DNA from: Acidobacteriota bacterium
GTDB taxonomy: Bacteria > Acidobacteriota > Vicinamibacteria > Vicinamibacterales > CAVVIG01
DNA length: 64,000 bases
Assembly: GCA_003222535.1 (NCBI GenBank)
Contig: QHWJ01000237.1
Location: 1 to 64,000 of the forward strand
Direction: 5' to 3'
Below are positions 40,361-48,733 of the stretch, piece by piece (the first letter of the stretch is position 1; each line of letters begins with the position of its first letter). Made by a program: the position numbers and the translations under genes. The notes beneath the pieces are model-generated. The model did not search any database, was not told where the DNA came from, and worked only from the letters and a program-made list of their open reading frames with translations.

Positions 40361-40389
40361 AAGCCTCGCCCTACGGTTTTGAAAACCGG
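40303..40389. terminator. Hairpin cluster between convergent genes, candidate bidirectional terminator
   Basis: GGCGAGGCT (40350-40358) pairs perfectly with AGCCTCGCC (40362-40370), loop GAA, followed by CGGTTTTGAAAACCG (40374-40389), itself a palindrome with T and A runs on either strand. CCACGGTTTCAAAACGTGG lies at 40303-40321. It sits between the convergent hydrolase and HerA-like genes. Confidence 0.6.
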
Positions 40390-40398
40390 CAAAAGCGG

Positions 40399-41994
40399 CT
40401 AGCGACTTCGACGAGTTCCCCCGAGAATCGAACCGAGGGCGCCACGGAGAATCGCGCGGCCGAGGCCTGAGCCGACCGACCGCGCGGCGCTCTTCGCGGC
40501 GGATTGCACGAGGCCGTCGTGCTTGCCGCCGCGCGGGCCCGTCGTCCCGAACAGGATGTCCGACAGCAACCCACCAGTCCTACCCGCCTCACCCGCACCT
40601 GCCGCACCGGCTGCACCTTCCGCACTCGACCCACTTGCCCGCTCGGCTAACGCCTTCGCGCTCCGTTCCCCAGGCGACCCGCCCGGCCCACTGGACGCAC
40701 CCGCCCTCGTCCTCAGCTTCTCGTAGGCTGATTCCCGGTCGACGGCTTGCTCGTACTGGCCGTACAACGCGGTCGCCTTTTTGCGGATCGCGGCGCGTTC
40801 CGGCTCGGCGATCGGTCCCATTCGCGAGGCGGGGGGGACGATCCATGCGCGCTCGGTGACCGTGGGGCTTCCGTGCTCGTCGAGCAGCGACACCAGCGCT
40901 TCGCCGACGGCGAGCTCGCTGATGGCGCGGGCGGTGTCGATCTTCGGGTTGGGGCGCAGCGTGTCCGCGGCGGTTTTCACCGCCTTTTGATCGTGCGGCG
41001 TGAAGGCGCGCAGCGCGTGCTGCACGCGGTTGCCGAGCTGGCCCAGCACCGTCTCCGGCACATCACCAGGGCTCTGGGTGACGAAGTACACGCCCACGCC
41101 CTTTGATCGAATCAGCCGCACCACCTGCTCGATCTTCTCGATGAGCGGCGCCGGCGCCTCGTCGAACAGCAGGTGCGCCTCGTCGAAGAAGAAGACGAGC
41201 GCCGGCCTGTCCGGGTCCCCGACCTCGGGCAGCCGTTCGAACAGCTCGGAGAGCAGCCAGAGGAGAAACGTCGCATACGGCTTCGGCGAGCGAATGAGCT
41301 CCTCCGCCGAGAGGACGTTCACTATTCCCAGGCCGCGCGCGTCGATCTGCAGCAGATCGTCAACGTTCAGCATCGGCTCGCCGAAGAAGGCGGCGCCGCC
41401 CTGCTGATCGATCTCGACGAGCGCGCGCTGAATGGCGCCGATCGAAGCGACCGAGACATTGCCGTACTCGGTCGTGAACTGCCGCGCGCTGTCGCCGACC
41501 CATTGCAGCATCGCGCGAAGATCCTTCAGGTCGAGCAGCAGCAGCCCGTTGTCGTCGGCGATCTTGAAGACGAGAGCGAGCACGCCCTGTTGCGTGGCGT
41601 TCAACCCGAACAGCCGCCCGAGGATGAGCGGTCCGAGGTCGGAAATCGTCGCACGGACCGGAAACCCGCGGCGGCCGAACACGTCCCAGAACACCACTGG
41701 ACTTGCCGCCCACGCCGGTTCGGCCATGCCGGTCCCCTTCAACCACTCCCGCAGCTTCGGCGACGGCGAACCGGCTGCCGCGAGGCCGGAGAGATCCCCT
41801 TTGACGTCGGCGAGAAAGACCGGCACGCCGAGCCGCGAGAAATGCTCCGCCAGCACCTGGAGCGTGACCGTCTTGCCGGTTCCAGTGGCGCCGGTGACGA
41901 GGCCGTGCCGATTCGCGAGCGCAGGATGAAACAGCACGTCCTTCCCAACCGATGTTTTCGCGATAACGAACGGTTCGGCCACTTTTTGCTCCAC
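40399..41994 (-). CDS. HerA/DUF853-like ATPase (YjgR family)
   Basis: 531 residues. Walker [20 protein letters not shown] (about 35-41), Walker [18 protein letters not shown] (about 265), sensor region [20 protein letters not shown] and arginine-finger-like [11 protein letters not shown]. The DUF853 family is related to the DNA-translocase HerA but its function is unproven. The segment after about 425 (Gly/Ala/Ser-rich, [20 protein letters not shown]) is low complexity and matches a CACCCGCACCTGCC-type phrase at 40570-40640. It converges on the hydrolase gene. Confidence 0.88.
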   Translation of the reverse strand: MEQKVAEPFVIAKTSVGKDVLFHPALANRHGLVTGATGTGKTVTLQVLAEHFSRLGVPVFLADVKGDLSGLAAAGSPSPKLREWLKGTGMAEPAWAASPVVFWDVFGRRGFPVRATISDLGPLILGRLFGLNATQQGVLALVFKIADDNGLLLLDLKDLRAMLQWVGDSARQFTTEYGNVSVASIGAIQRALVEIDQQGGAAFFGEPMLNVDDLLQIDARGLGIVNVLSAEELIRSPKPYATFLLWLLSELFERLPEVGDPDRPALVFFFDEAHLLFDEAPAPLIEKIEQVVRLIRSKGVGVYFVTQSPGDVPETVLGQLGNRVQHALRAFTPHDQKAVKTAADTLRPNPKIDTARAISELAVGEALVSLLDEHGSPTVTERAWIVPPASRMGPIAEPERAAIRKKATALYGQYEQAVDRESAYEKLRTRAGASSGPGGSPGERSAKALAERASGSSAEGAAGAAGAGEAGRTGGLLSDILFGTTGPRGGKHDGLVQSAAKSAARSVGSGLGRAILRGALGSILGGTRRSR

Positions 41995-42006
41995 GGTCCC
42001 GTTGCC

Positions 42007-42088
42007 GGGCGACTCTGTCGGGGTCGCCGATGGCGGGCCCTGAAATGCCCGCCTTGCAAATGCCGTCCGGCCGAAGCCGGACCCTACG
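42007..42088. repeat. Three successive hairpins between the HerA-like and DUF72 genes
   Basis: GGGCGACTCTGTCGGGGTCGCC (42007-42028), GGCGGGCCCTGAAATGCCCGCC (42032-42053) and GTCCGGCCGAAGCCGGAC (42065-42082, perfect 7-bp stem), the last followed by CCTACG. The DUF72 stop codon (42084-42086) is the CTA of that CCTACG. Confidence 0.85.
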
Positions 42089-42791
42089 TTGTCAGTCCCA
42101 GATGCCCCATCAGCAGCCTGGCAAGCTCGGGGCCCTTGCCTTCCTCTTCATGCTTGAAATACACGAACACTTCTTTCGCCGACGCCGTCTCGCGAGTGAT
42201 GGTGTCGCCCCAGCGCTTGATGTCGTCCGGCGAGTAGCCCTCGTCGCGCAGCCGGAAGTAGGCGTAATCGGCCGTCATCCTCACAGGCGTTGACATCTTC
42301 TCGCTGTCCGCGACACAGAGGGCAAGATTTCGCGCGGCCAATCGCGCGAAGATCTCGTCGTCGAGCCACGACGCGTGGCGGAACTCGAACGCACCGCAGA
42401 CCTTCGGCGGCAGCTCCGCGAGGAACGCATCGAACGTCGTCAGATCCTTCTTCAGATTGGGCGGCAGCTGGAACAGCAGCGCGCCGAGCCGGTCGCCGAG
42501 CGTGCCGGCGACCTGGCAGAACCCGCTCACGAGCGACCCGCAGTTCTTCAGCCGGTTGTCGTGTGTGATGCGGCGTGGCGCCTTCAACGTCAGCTTGTAG
42601 GGCGACGGCGTTTGCGCGGCCCATCCGCTGACGAGTTTTTCGTTCGGCATCCGGTAGAAGGTGTAGTTGATCTCGACGGTCGGAAACCGCGCCGCGTAGT
42701 ACGGCAGCATCTTCGCCGCGGGCAGATCCTGCGGATAGAAACTGCCCTTCCACTCGGGATAGTTGTAGCCCGACGTCCCAATCCAGATCAT
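42084..42791 (-). CDS. DUF72 (YecE-like) protein
   Basis: 235 residues. TIM-barrel-like DUF72 family with conserved [20 protein letters not shown] at the start, [47 protein letters not shown] and [18 protein letters not shown] near the end. Structures of the family suggest a sugar or phosphate-binding TIM barrel; no activity is established. Length is normal (240-250). It is divergent from the CusF-SCO1 gene, with the phrase repeat at 42838-42890 in the spacer. Confidence 0.92.
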   Translation of the reverse strand: MIWIGTSGYNYPEWKGSFYPQDLPAAKMLPYYAARFPTVEINYTFYRMPNEKLVSGWAAQTPSPYKLTLKAPRRITHDNRLKNCGSLVSGFCQVAGTLGDRLGALLFQLPPNLKKDLTTFDAFLAELPPKVCGAFEFRHASWLDDEIFARLAARNLALCVADSEKMSTPVRMTADYAYFRLRDEGYSPDDIKRWGDTITRETASAKEVFVYFKHEEEGKGPELARLLMGHLGLTT

Positions 42792-42837
42792 GTTGTCGTT
42801 CCCCGGTCGCTCGCCAGGCTAAAGCGCTCCGATCCCC

Positions 42838-42890
42838 ACCCGACCCACGCGACCCACCTGACCCACCTGACCCACCTGAGGGTCGTTGGT
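42838..42890. repeat. CACCTGACCCACCTGACC phrase repeat
   Basis: Five to six units of about 10 bp (CCCGACCCACG, CGACCCACCTGA). Same family as the arrays at 30693-30755 and 35764-35913. It lies in the divergent promoter region upstream of the SCO1-like gene. Confidence 0.8.
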
Positions 42891-42909
42891 CGACTGTAAA
42901 CTAGGTGAC

Positions 42910-43809
42910 ATGCGCCCTCATATCGTTTTCTCCCTTTGCCTTGCACTCGCGGCCCTGGCGTGCGGGAAAGCGCCCGATCGGCGGAGCTTCACGCTCCAGG
43001 GCCAGGTCGAATCGGTCGACCCGGCGAAGAAAACCGTCGTGGTGAAGCACGAGGAGATCAGAGGCTTCATGCCGGCAATGACGATGCCTTACCAGGTGCA
43101 GGACGGGAAAGCGCTGGACGGTCTTGCCCCCGGCGACCTGATCAACGCCACGCTCGTCGTCGTCTCGAACGGCGCCTACCTCACGAACTTCAAGAAGGTC
43201 GGGACGGCGCCGCTCGAGAAGCCGCCGGCCGAGGCGTCCAATCCGCCGGCGGCGGCGTCGGGCTTCGAGCTACTGAAGCCCGGCGAAGCGGTGCCCGAGG
43301 GATCGTTCGTCGATCAGGACGGCGGGAAACGACGCTTCAGCGCGTTCAAAGGCTCGCCCCTTGTCATGACATTCATCTACACGAGGTGTCCGCTGCCAAC
43401 CTTCTGTCCGCTGATGGATCGGCACTTCGTCACTCTTCAGAAAACGCTGAAAGAGGATCCGTCTCTGCAGGGCGTACGTCTGGTCACGGTGAGCTTCGAC
43501 CCGGTCACCGATACCCCGGCGGTGCTCAAACAGCACGCGAAGAGACTGAGCGCGGACCATACCCGCTGGACGTTCCTGACGGGCGACCGCGACGACGTGG
43601 ATCAGTTTGCCGCGCGGTTCGGGGTCTCGGTGGCGCGCGCGCTCAACGATCAGCGCGACATCACGCACAACCTGCGGACCGCGATCATCGGCGCCGACGG
43701 CACGCTGGTGAAGGTGTATACGGGCAACGACTGGTCACCGGAACAGGTCCTCGCGGATCTTCGGGGACTGCGGACTGTGCGGGAACTGGGGACTGGGGAC
43801 CGGGGCTGA
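42910..43809 (+). CDS. CusF-like copper domain fused to SCO1/SenC
   Basis: 299 residues, lipoprotein-like signal (FSLCLALAALACGK). Residues about 25-105 are a CusF/copper-binding OB domain (FTLQGQVESVDPAKKTVVVK, GFMPAMTMPYQV). Residues about 125-290 are SCO1: FVDQDGGKRRFSAFKGSPLV, metal site IYTRCPLPTFCPLM and the His in QRDITHNLRTAIIG. SCO1 delivers copper to cytochrome oxidase. The cysteines are spaced CX5C instead of the classical CX3C. ATG at 42910 was chosen for the signal; an in-frame start 8 codons upstream lies in repeat sequence. The C-terminus LRTVRELGTGDRG is translated from a GGGGACT repeat. Confidence 0.88.
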   Translation: MRPHIVFSLCLALAALACGKAPDRRSFTLQGQVESVDPAKKTVVVKHEEIRGFMPAMTMPYQVQDGKALDGLAPGDLINATLVVVSNGAYLTNFKKVGTAPLEKPPAEASNPPAAASGFELLKPGEAVPEGSFVDQDGGKRRFSAFKGSPLVMTFIYTRCPLPTFCPLMDRHFVTLQKTLKEDPSLQGVRLVTVSFDPVTDTPAVLKQHAKRLSADHTRWTFLTGDRDDVDQFAARFGVSVARALNDQRDITHNLRTAIIGADGTLVKVYTGNDWSPEQVLADLRGLRTVRELGTGDRG

Positions 43810-43813
43810 CGAC

Positions 43814-44482
43814 TTGAGGGCTCAGGGCTTCACTCCGAGAGAGCGGAGGCTCGTCGCGCGATTGCGCACACCGCTCGCCGTCCAGAAGTATCTCAACCAG
43901 CTGCCGTACAACCAGGAACCCGGCGGACGAGCCACGCTGCGCAGTTTCCGCGGCGTTGTCCGCAACGGTTGCGCACATTGCCTCGAAGCGGCGCTGTTCG
44001 CCGCGGTCGTCCTCGAAACACACGGCTATCCCCCGCTCGTCCTCAGCTTCGAGTCCATCGACGAGCTCGATCACGTGATGTTCGTCTACGAGCGCGGCGG
44101 GCGCTGGGGCTCGGTGGCGCGCTCCCGCGACCCCGGGCTGCACGGAAGAAAGGCGGCCTACGCGACGCCTCGCGCCCTTGCGCTCAGCTACTTCGACCCA
44201 TACATCGATTTCACGGGGCGGATCACCGGTTACGCGCTGGTGAACCTCGCCGCCTTGATGGGCGATTACGACTGGCGGCTGGCCGAGACCAATGTCTGGA
44301 AGGTGGAGCGGATGCTGCTCGATCATCCGCACAGCCGCATCCGGTCGTCGGATCGTCGGGTGGAGGCCCTGCGGGCTCGATATCGTGCGTTCAGGGCGCG
44401 GTTTCCAAGCCGAAAGCCGCTGTTCTATCGACAGCGCGACCGCTGGACGCCATTGCCCGAAGAATTCCGCTATGAGGGTTGA
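43814..44482 (+). CDS. Conserved hypothetical, transglutaminase-like Cys-His arrangement
   Basis: 222 residues, TTG start within a GGGCTCAGGG phrase, 4 nt after the SCO1-like stop. The block NGCAHCLEAALFAAVVLETH (Cys about 57) followed by ESIDELDHVMFVYERGGRWG has the Cys...His...Asp layout of transglutaminase-like cysteine hydrolases; the remainder (YFDPYIDFTGRITGYALVNL, ETNVWKVERMLLDHPHSRIR) has no match I know. No signal peptide, so cytoplasmic. Function unknown; the likeness to transglutaminases is an inference from motif order. Confidence 0.7.
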   Translation: MRAQGFTPRERRLVARLRTPLAVQKYLNQLPYNQEPGGRATLRSFRGVVRNGCAHCLEAALFAAVVLETHGYPPLVLSFESIDELDHVMFVYERGGRWGSVARSRDPGLHGRKAAYATPRALALSYFDPYIDFTGRITGYALVNLAALMGDYDWRLAETNVWKVERMLLDHPHSRIRSSDRRVEALRARYRAFRARFPSRKPLFYRQRDRWTPLPEEFRYEG

Positions 44483-44518
44483 TCGGAGCGCCGGGGTCCA
44501 TTATTCTTTTTCGTCCTC

Positions 44519-44638
44519 GTGCTGTCCGTCCTGATCATCGTCGTCCTGATCGTGGCGATCTTTGCCTTCGACATCGGCAGCCGGTGGTGGCGCGAAAACG
44601 AATGGAAGCGCCGCTGGCGCCAGAAAGATGAGGACTGA
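44519..44638 (+). CDS. Small single-span membrane protein (39 aa), possible
   Basis: GTG start, MLSVLIIVVLIVAIFAFDIG followed by a charged tail SRWWRENEWKRRWRQKDED. One membrane helix then a basic/acidic tail, a common small-protein layout. It begins 36 nt after the upstream stop, in the same direction. No family recognised and no clear ribosome site, so it may be chance. Confidence 0.4.
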   Translation: MLSVLIIVVLIVAIFAFDIGSRWWRENEWKRRWRQKDED

Positions 44639-44664
44639 GCCGGGCGTCGGCGCAGGTGGCGCGC

Positions 44665-44967
44665 TCAATCGAGATCGAAGTCTCGCGTCGGCCGGGTCAC
44701 CGGTTCTTCGCGCGCCTGATTGAGCGCTTCCTCGAACCGTTTCGACAAGGCATCCCCGCGCCCCTTCTCCGCGTCCACCGACTGCTGGAAAATCGCCTCG
44801 CGGCGCTCGGCTTCCCGCGCGAGAATCCGCTGCGCGTCGCTGAGCTCCGGCTTGTTCCCGCGATCAGGCTCCTTGTGGGACACGACGCGGCCGAGGTTCG
44901 TGTCGATCACCAGAATGGCCTGACAGCAGGGGCAGGGCACCTCGATTTCCGATTTCAGCTTCGCCAT
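44665..44967 (-). CDS. Conserved hypothetical with CPCC zinc-ribbon-like start
   Basis: 100 residues. N-terminal KSEIEVPCPCCQAILVIDTN (only one CPCC knuckle; the second pair of ligands is not seen), then a helical charged region KPELSDAQRILAREAERREA and IFQQSVDAEKGRGDALSKRF. It resembles short conserved proteins with a degenerate zinc knuckle. It follows the lipoprotein gene directly (start codon adjacent to its stop), so the two are cotranscribed. Confidence 0.7.
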   Translation of the reverse strand: MAKLKSEIEVPCPCCQAILVIDTNLGRVVSHKEPDRGNKPELSDAQRILAREAERREAIFQQSVDAEKGRGDALSKRFEEALNQAREEPVTRPTRDFDLD

Positions 44968-45357
44968 CTACGGTTTTCTCCCCAGGACCCCGGCGAGCCC
45001 ACCGACCTCGAACGCCTTCTTCAGCTCGAACGGCGTGCCGTCGGGCAGCTTCGCCGTCAGCCGGAGATCCGTTACCTGCATGCGATGAAAGTCGAAACGC
45101 TGGCCGAAGCCGGCGACGAAGGTGTCGAGCGGCGCCTGGAGCCGCCCGCCAGCCGGCACCGACGACGTTGTGACGCGGTAATAGGTGTTCAGCCAGATCT
45201 CGACGCTCCTCCAGTCGCGCGACGATTGATTGGTGACCGTCAGCATGTTGCGCTCGAGCGACAGCGGCTCGACCGGCAGCTTGCGGCAGCCCGCTGTCGT
45301 GACGGCCGCCAGCACTGCGCATCCGAGAAGACGACCGGCCAGTAAGCGCGTCACCAC
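44968..45357 (-). CDS. Putative lipoprotein
   Basis: 129 residues. Signal peptide with lipobox-like TTAGC (Cys about 24), then a beta-rich domain: LSLERNMLTVTNQSSRDWRS, VEIWLNTYYRVTTSSVPAGG and FGQRFDFHRMQVTDLRLTAK. No named family recognised. First gene of a two-gene unit with 44665-44967, divergent from the EEP hydrolase whose start lies 16 nt away. Confidence 0.75.
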   Translation of the reverse strand: MVTRLLAGRLLGCAVLAAVTTAGCRKLPVEPLSLERNMLTVTNQSSRDWRSVEIWLNTYYRVTTSSVPAGGRLQAPLDTFVAGFGQRFDFHRMQVTDLRLTAKLPDGTPFELKKAFEVGGLAGVLGRKP

Positions 45358-45373
45358 GGACTATCATAGCGTA

Positions 45374-46108
45374 GTGACTCAGGGGCCGCGCCCGACGTTG
45401 CGCGTCGCGACCTACAACATCCATCGCTGCCGCGGCATCGACGGCCGCACGCGTCCGGAGCGGATCGCCTCGGTGCTCCGCGCGGTAGACGCGGACGTGG
45501 TCGCGCTGCAGGAGGTCGTCGGCGCCGGGCCTCGCGGCGGCGGGCACGCGGAAGCGATCGGCGCTTCGCTCGGCATGGGGTGGGTGATGGCGCCGGCGCG
45601 GCAGTTTCGCGGTCACCAGTTCGGCAATGCGGTGCTCAGCCGGCTGCCGATCACGCAGCATCTCGCGCACGACCTGTCATGGAAGACGTGCGAGCCGCGC
45701 CACATGCAGCGCGTGGACATCTCGGCCCACGGCACCACGCTGCACCTGTACAACGTGCATCTCGGCACGGCGATCCTCGAACGGCGCAGCCAGGCGCGGC
45801 GGCTGGCGATCATCGTGTGCGACCGCCACGTCACCGGTCCGAAGCTGGTGCTCGGTGATTTCAACGAATGGATGCGCGGACTGGCGACCTCGCTGCTGAA
45901 CGAGAAGCTCAGCAGCGTGGACCTGCGGGATTTTCTCCGGCGCAAGCGGACACAGAGGACCTATCCCGGCCTCTTCCCCATCCTGCACCTCGATCGTATC
46001 TACTACGCCGGACGCGTCGAAGTCGTCGCCGTCGAGCTGCCCCGCACGCGCCTGTCGCTCGTCGCCTCGGATCATCTGCCGCTGGTGGCCGATGTCAGGC
46101 TGGGCTAG
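45374..46108 (+). CDS. Endonuclease/exonuclease/phosphatase (EEP) family protein
   Basis: 244 residues. EEP motifs: VATYNIHRCRGIDGR (Asn), VALQEVVGAG (metal Glu), GNAVLSRLPI, YNVHLGTAILERRSQARRL, LVLGDFNEWMRGL (Asp, Asn) and the final SDHLPLVADVRL (His). Substrates in this superfamily range from DNA to phospholipids and inositol phosphates; it cannot be decided here. GTG start at 45374 begins the conserved fold; there is an open frame upstream antisense to the lipoprotein. No signal peptide. Confidence 0.88.
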   Translation: MTQGPRPTLRVATYNIHRCRGIDGRTRPERIASVLRAVDADVVALQEVVGAGPRGGGHAEAIGASLGMGWVMAPARQFRGHQFGNAVLSRLPITQHLAHDLSWKTCEPRHMQRVDISAHGTTLHLYNVHLGTAILERRSQARRLAIIVCDRHVTGPKLVLGDFNEWMRGLATSLLNEKLSSVDLRDFLRRKRTQRTYPGLFPILHLDRIYYAGRVEVVAVELPRTRLSLVASDHLPLVADVRLG

Positions 46109-46111
46109 CAG

Positions 46112-46350
46112 GGCGGATAGGCCAGGGAGGTCACATAGGTCGGGTAGGCTAGGTGGGTCTGGTAGGTCGGGTGGGTCGGGTAGGTCGCGTAGCGCAGTCG
46201 GTCGGGTAGGGCAGGTAGGTCAGGTGGGTCAGGTGGGTCGCGTAGCGCAGTCGGTCGGGTAGGGCAGGTAGGTCAGGTGGGTCGCGTAGGGCACGTCGGT
46301 CGGGTAGGACAGGTAGGTCGGGTCGGTCGCGTAGGACGGGTGGGATGCCC
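46112..46350. repeat. Large array of GTCGGGTAGG-type units
   Basis: About 23 near-tandem units of roughly 10 bp (GGTCGGGTAGG, GGTCAGGTGGG, GTCGCGTAGCGCA). A higher-order block GTCGCGTAGCGCAGTCGGTC GGGTAGGGCAGG is itself repeated at about 46184 and 46239. Reverse complement of the CCTACCCGAC family at 30693, 35764 and 42838. It occupies the spacer between the convergent EEP and desaturase genes. Confidence 0.92.
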
Positions 46351-46401
46351 CACCGGACTTACGCGGCCGGGGATTCGTTTAGAGTCGACGGGCGCCGGCC
46401 T

Positions 46402-47298
46402 TCACTCGGCTTCCTCGGCGAGCTCGAGCATCGGCATTGCATCGACGACGCTCGGCATCCTCCGCGTGGCGCGCTGTGCCGTCGCGGCGCGCGCTTCCTC
46501 ATACACACGCTTCGGGACGGCCTGAACGTCCCACGCGAGGCCGACCGCGGCCATCGCCCTGATCGTGTACCACGTCAGATCGAGCTCCCACCAGTAGAAC
46601 CCGTTCCGCGCGGCCCGCTGGTAGCGGTGATGGTTGTTGTGCCACCCCTCGCCGGCCGCGAAGAACGCGGTGAGCGGGTTGTTGCGCGACTCGTCGAGCG
46701 TTTCGAAACGCCGCGATCCGAACATGTGGTTGACCGTGTTGATCGCGAACGTGGCGTGCGCCAGCGTCATCGTCGGCAGGCAGAAGCCCCAGACGAGCCA
46801 GGGCCATCCCCCCGTGAGAAAGAGCGTCAGCGCGAGCGCAAGCGGCGGGAAAAAGAAATAGCGCTCGAGCCAGGCGATTTCAGGCACCTTCGAGAAATCG
46901 CGGATGACCGGGTTGGTCGCCTCCACGCGATCGTACTTCGTGTCGTTCAGGAACCAGCCGATGTGCGCGTAGTAGAAGCCGCTGATCATCGGGCTGTGCG
47001 GATCGCCGTCACGGTCGGCGAACTTGTGATGGTTCACGTGGTGCCCGGCCCACCAGAGAGGCCCCTTCTGCATCGCGGCGGTCGCGATGAGGGTCCAGAC
47101 GAACCGCGCGGAGCGGTTCATCTTGAACGCCCGATGCGCGAAGTATCTGTGGAACGCCAGCGTGAGGCCGACGGCTCGGAGGAAGTGTGACACGGCCCAG
47201 AGCGCGACGAACGCCCACCTGAACGGGACCGCGAACACGAGAAGCGCCGACACCTGAACGAGCCAGAAAATCGAGACTTGAAGAATGTTTGGAAGCAC
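46402..47298 (-). CDS. Acyl-CoA/acyl-lipid desaturase (OLE1/Delta-9 type)
   Basis: 298 residues, membrane di-iron desaturase. Histidine boxes: FHRYFAHRAF (about 49), GHHVNHHKFAD (about 85) and GWHNNHHRYQRAA (about 222). Four hydrophobic spans, e.g. FWLVQVSALLVFAVPF and LALALTLFLTGGWPWLVWGF. It introduces a double bond into fatty acyl chains, adjusting membrane fluidity. It starts 3 nt after the stop of the ABC permease gene, so it appears to be the last gene of that operon, an unusual partnership. Confidence 0.92.
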   Translation of the reverse strand: MLPNILQVSIFWLVQVSALLVFAVPFRWAFVALWAVSHFLRAVGLTLAFHRYFAHRAFKMNRSARFVWTLIATAAMQKGPLWWAGHHVNHHKFADRDGDPHSPMISGFYYAHIGWFLNDTKYDRVEATNPVIRDFSKVPEIAWLERYFFFPPLALALTLFLTGGWPWLVWGFCLPTMTLAHATFAINTVNHMFGSRRFETLDESRNNPLTAFFAAGEGWHNNHHRYQRAARNGFYWWELDLTWYTIRAMAAVGLAWDVQAVPKRVYEEARAATAQRATRRMPSVVDAMPMLELAEEAE

Positions 47299-47301
47299 GG
47301 A

Positions 47302-48468
47302 TTAAATCTCTCGCAGCGCACGGGCGACGGGGATGCGGGCCGCGCGAATCGCAGGGAGCAGGCCGCCGACTGCCCCCATCACGACGGAGAAGATGAGACC
47401 GCCGGCGAGCAGGGCCGGTGTGATTCTGAACTTGAATGCCACTTCGCTGAAGCTGGAAAAATTCGTGGTGCCGGTCGACATCCCGTGCACCGGCAGCGCC
47501 AGGAGGCAGCCGAGCACGCCGCCGACGAGCGCCAGCGCCATGGACTCGGCGAGGAACGCGGCGACGATGCGGGAACCGGAGAAGCCGAGAGCCCGCAGCG
47601 TGCCGATCTCCCGCGTGCGGTAGGCGACCGCCGCGTACATGGTGTTCATGGCGCCGAACACGGCGCCGATCGCGAGGATGAGCGTCACGAATGTGCCGAA
47701 CACGCGAATCACCGTGGTCAGGGCGCGCGACTGTTCCGCGTAGTAGTCCTGCTCGCGCTGCGCCTCGAGATACAGGCGCGGATCGCCGGTGACCGTCGCG
47801 TTGAACGATTCGAACATCGAAGGATCGGCCAGCTTGACGGTCATCGACTGGTAGCCGTCGCGCTGGAACGCCGGCATCATCAAATCGACGTCGCCCCACA
47901 CTTCCGACTCGAACGCGGCATCGTCGGCCGTGAAGATGCCGACGACGTTCCACGTCGCGCTGCCGAACTTGACGGTGCTGCCGAGCGTCAGCCCCTTGAA
48001 GCGGCCGACGGCGGCCTTGCCGACGTTGATCTCGCGCGTGCCGGGCGCGAAGCGCCGCCCGTCGACGACCTTCAGGTTGTCGCGGACTTCGAAGGCCTTC
48101 GGGCCGACGCCGCGCGCCGGCACGTTTGCCGGCTGGTTGTCGGACTGGCGTGGCAGCGCGATGATCACGACGAGCTCGGACGAGGACAACGGGCGTCCGT
48201 CCGGACCGCGCGCCACCTGCGGCAGCGCTTCGACGATCGGCACGTCGGACCGCAGGACCGCGCTGACGGTCTCGGCGGTCGCGCTCTTGCGGAGCACGAT
48301 CGCGTTCTGCGGCGATCCGCTGACGACGAGCGTCTGCCGGAACCCCTGCGCGATCGCGAGCGTCATCACGAACACCGCGACGACCATCGCGATGCCGCCG
48401 GCCGTCATCGCCGCCGTGCCCTTCCGCACGATCATCGATCGCAGGTTATAACTTGCTATAAGACCCAT
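47302..48468 (-). CDS. ABC transporter permease (FtsX/MacB-like)
   Basis: 388 residues. One N-terminal membrane helix (TAGGIAMVVAVFVMTLAIAQG), a periplasmic domain of about 220 residues, then three helices (IRVFGTFVTLILAIGAVFGA, FLAESMALALVGGVLGCLLA, GLIFSVVMGAVGGLLPAIRA), the FtsX topology. The cytoplasmic-loop motif REIGTLRALGFSGSRI matches MacB/LolC proteins. It is part of the exporter with 49882-50571, but a 265-bp gap separates it from the other permease. Confidence 0.92.
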   Translation of the reverse strand: MGLIASYNLRSMIVRKGTAAMTAGGIAMVVAVFVMTLAIAQGFRQTLVVSGSPQNAIVLRKSATAETVSAVLRSDVPIVEALPQVARGPDGRPLSSSELVVIIALPRQSDNQPANVPARGVGPKAFEVRDNLKVVDGRRFAPGTREINVGKAAVGRFKGLTLGSTVKFGSATWNVVGIFTADDAAFESEVWGDVDLMMPAFQRDGYQSMTVKLADPSMFESFNATVTGDPRLYLEAQREQDYYAEQSRALTTVIRVFGTFVTLILAIGAVFGAMNTMYAAVAYRTREIGTLRALGFSGSRIVAAFLAESMALALVGGVLGCLLALPVHGMSTGTTNFSSFSEVAFKFRITPALLAGGLIFSVVMGAVGGLLPAIRAARIPVARALREI

Positions 48469-48733
48469 GCTGTACTGTTTTGCACTTAGTATCCCGTCCC
48501 CGTGGTTCGCGACATAACTCCCGGGCGGGGCATCCCGGCTGGCGGCGTTGCTCCTCCCTCACATATTCCCGATATGCTCGGTCGTCGCGCCTTGCCATCC
48601 GGGCGCCGCGCTCCGGGATTTATGCCACGATCCACGGAGACGGGACACTCGTCACCGCTGAGCATGGTGCGACGCGCTCACCATGAGCGCTCGAGCCCGA
48701 CCCGGTCGAACGGTGCGAGCGCGGCGTGCCCGT
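48469..48733. other. 265-bp spacer between two ABC permease genes
   Basis: No gene recognised. Contains imperfect short inverted units such as CCCGGGCGGGGCATCCCGG (about 48520-48538) and CTCACCATGAGCG. It is an unusual gap inside an otherwise tightly packed operon and may be a secondary promoter or remnant. Confidence 0.35.

Noticed and set aside
46112-46350. CRISPR array or minisatellite-type array
   Set aside because: Units are about 10 bp, too short, without spacers of constant length and without cas genes.
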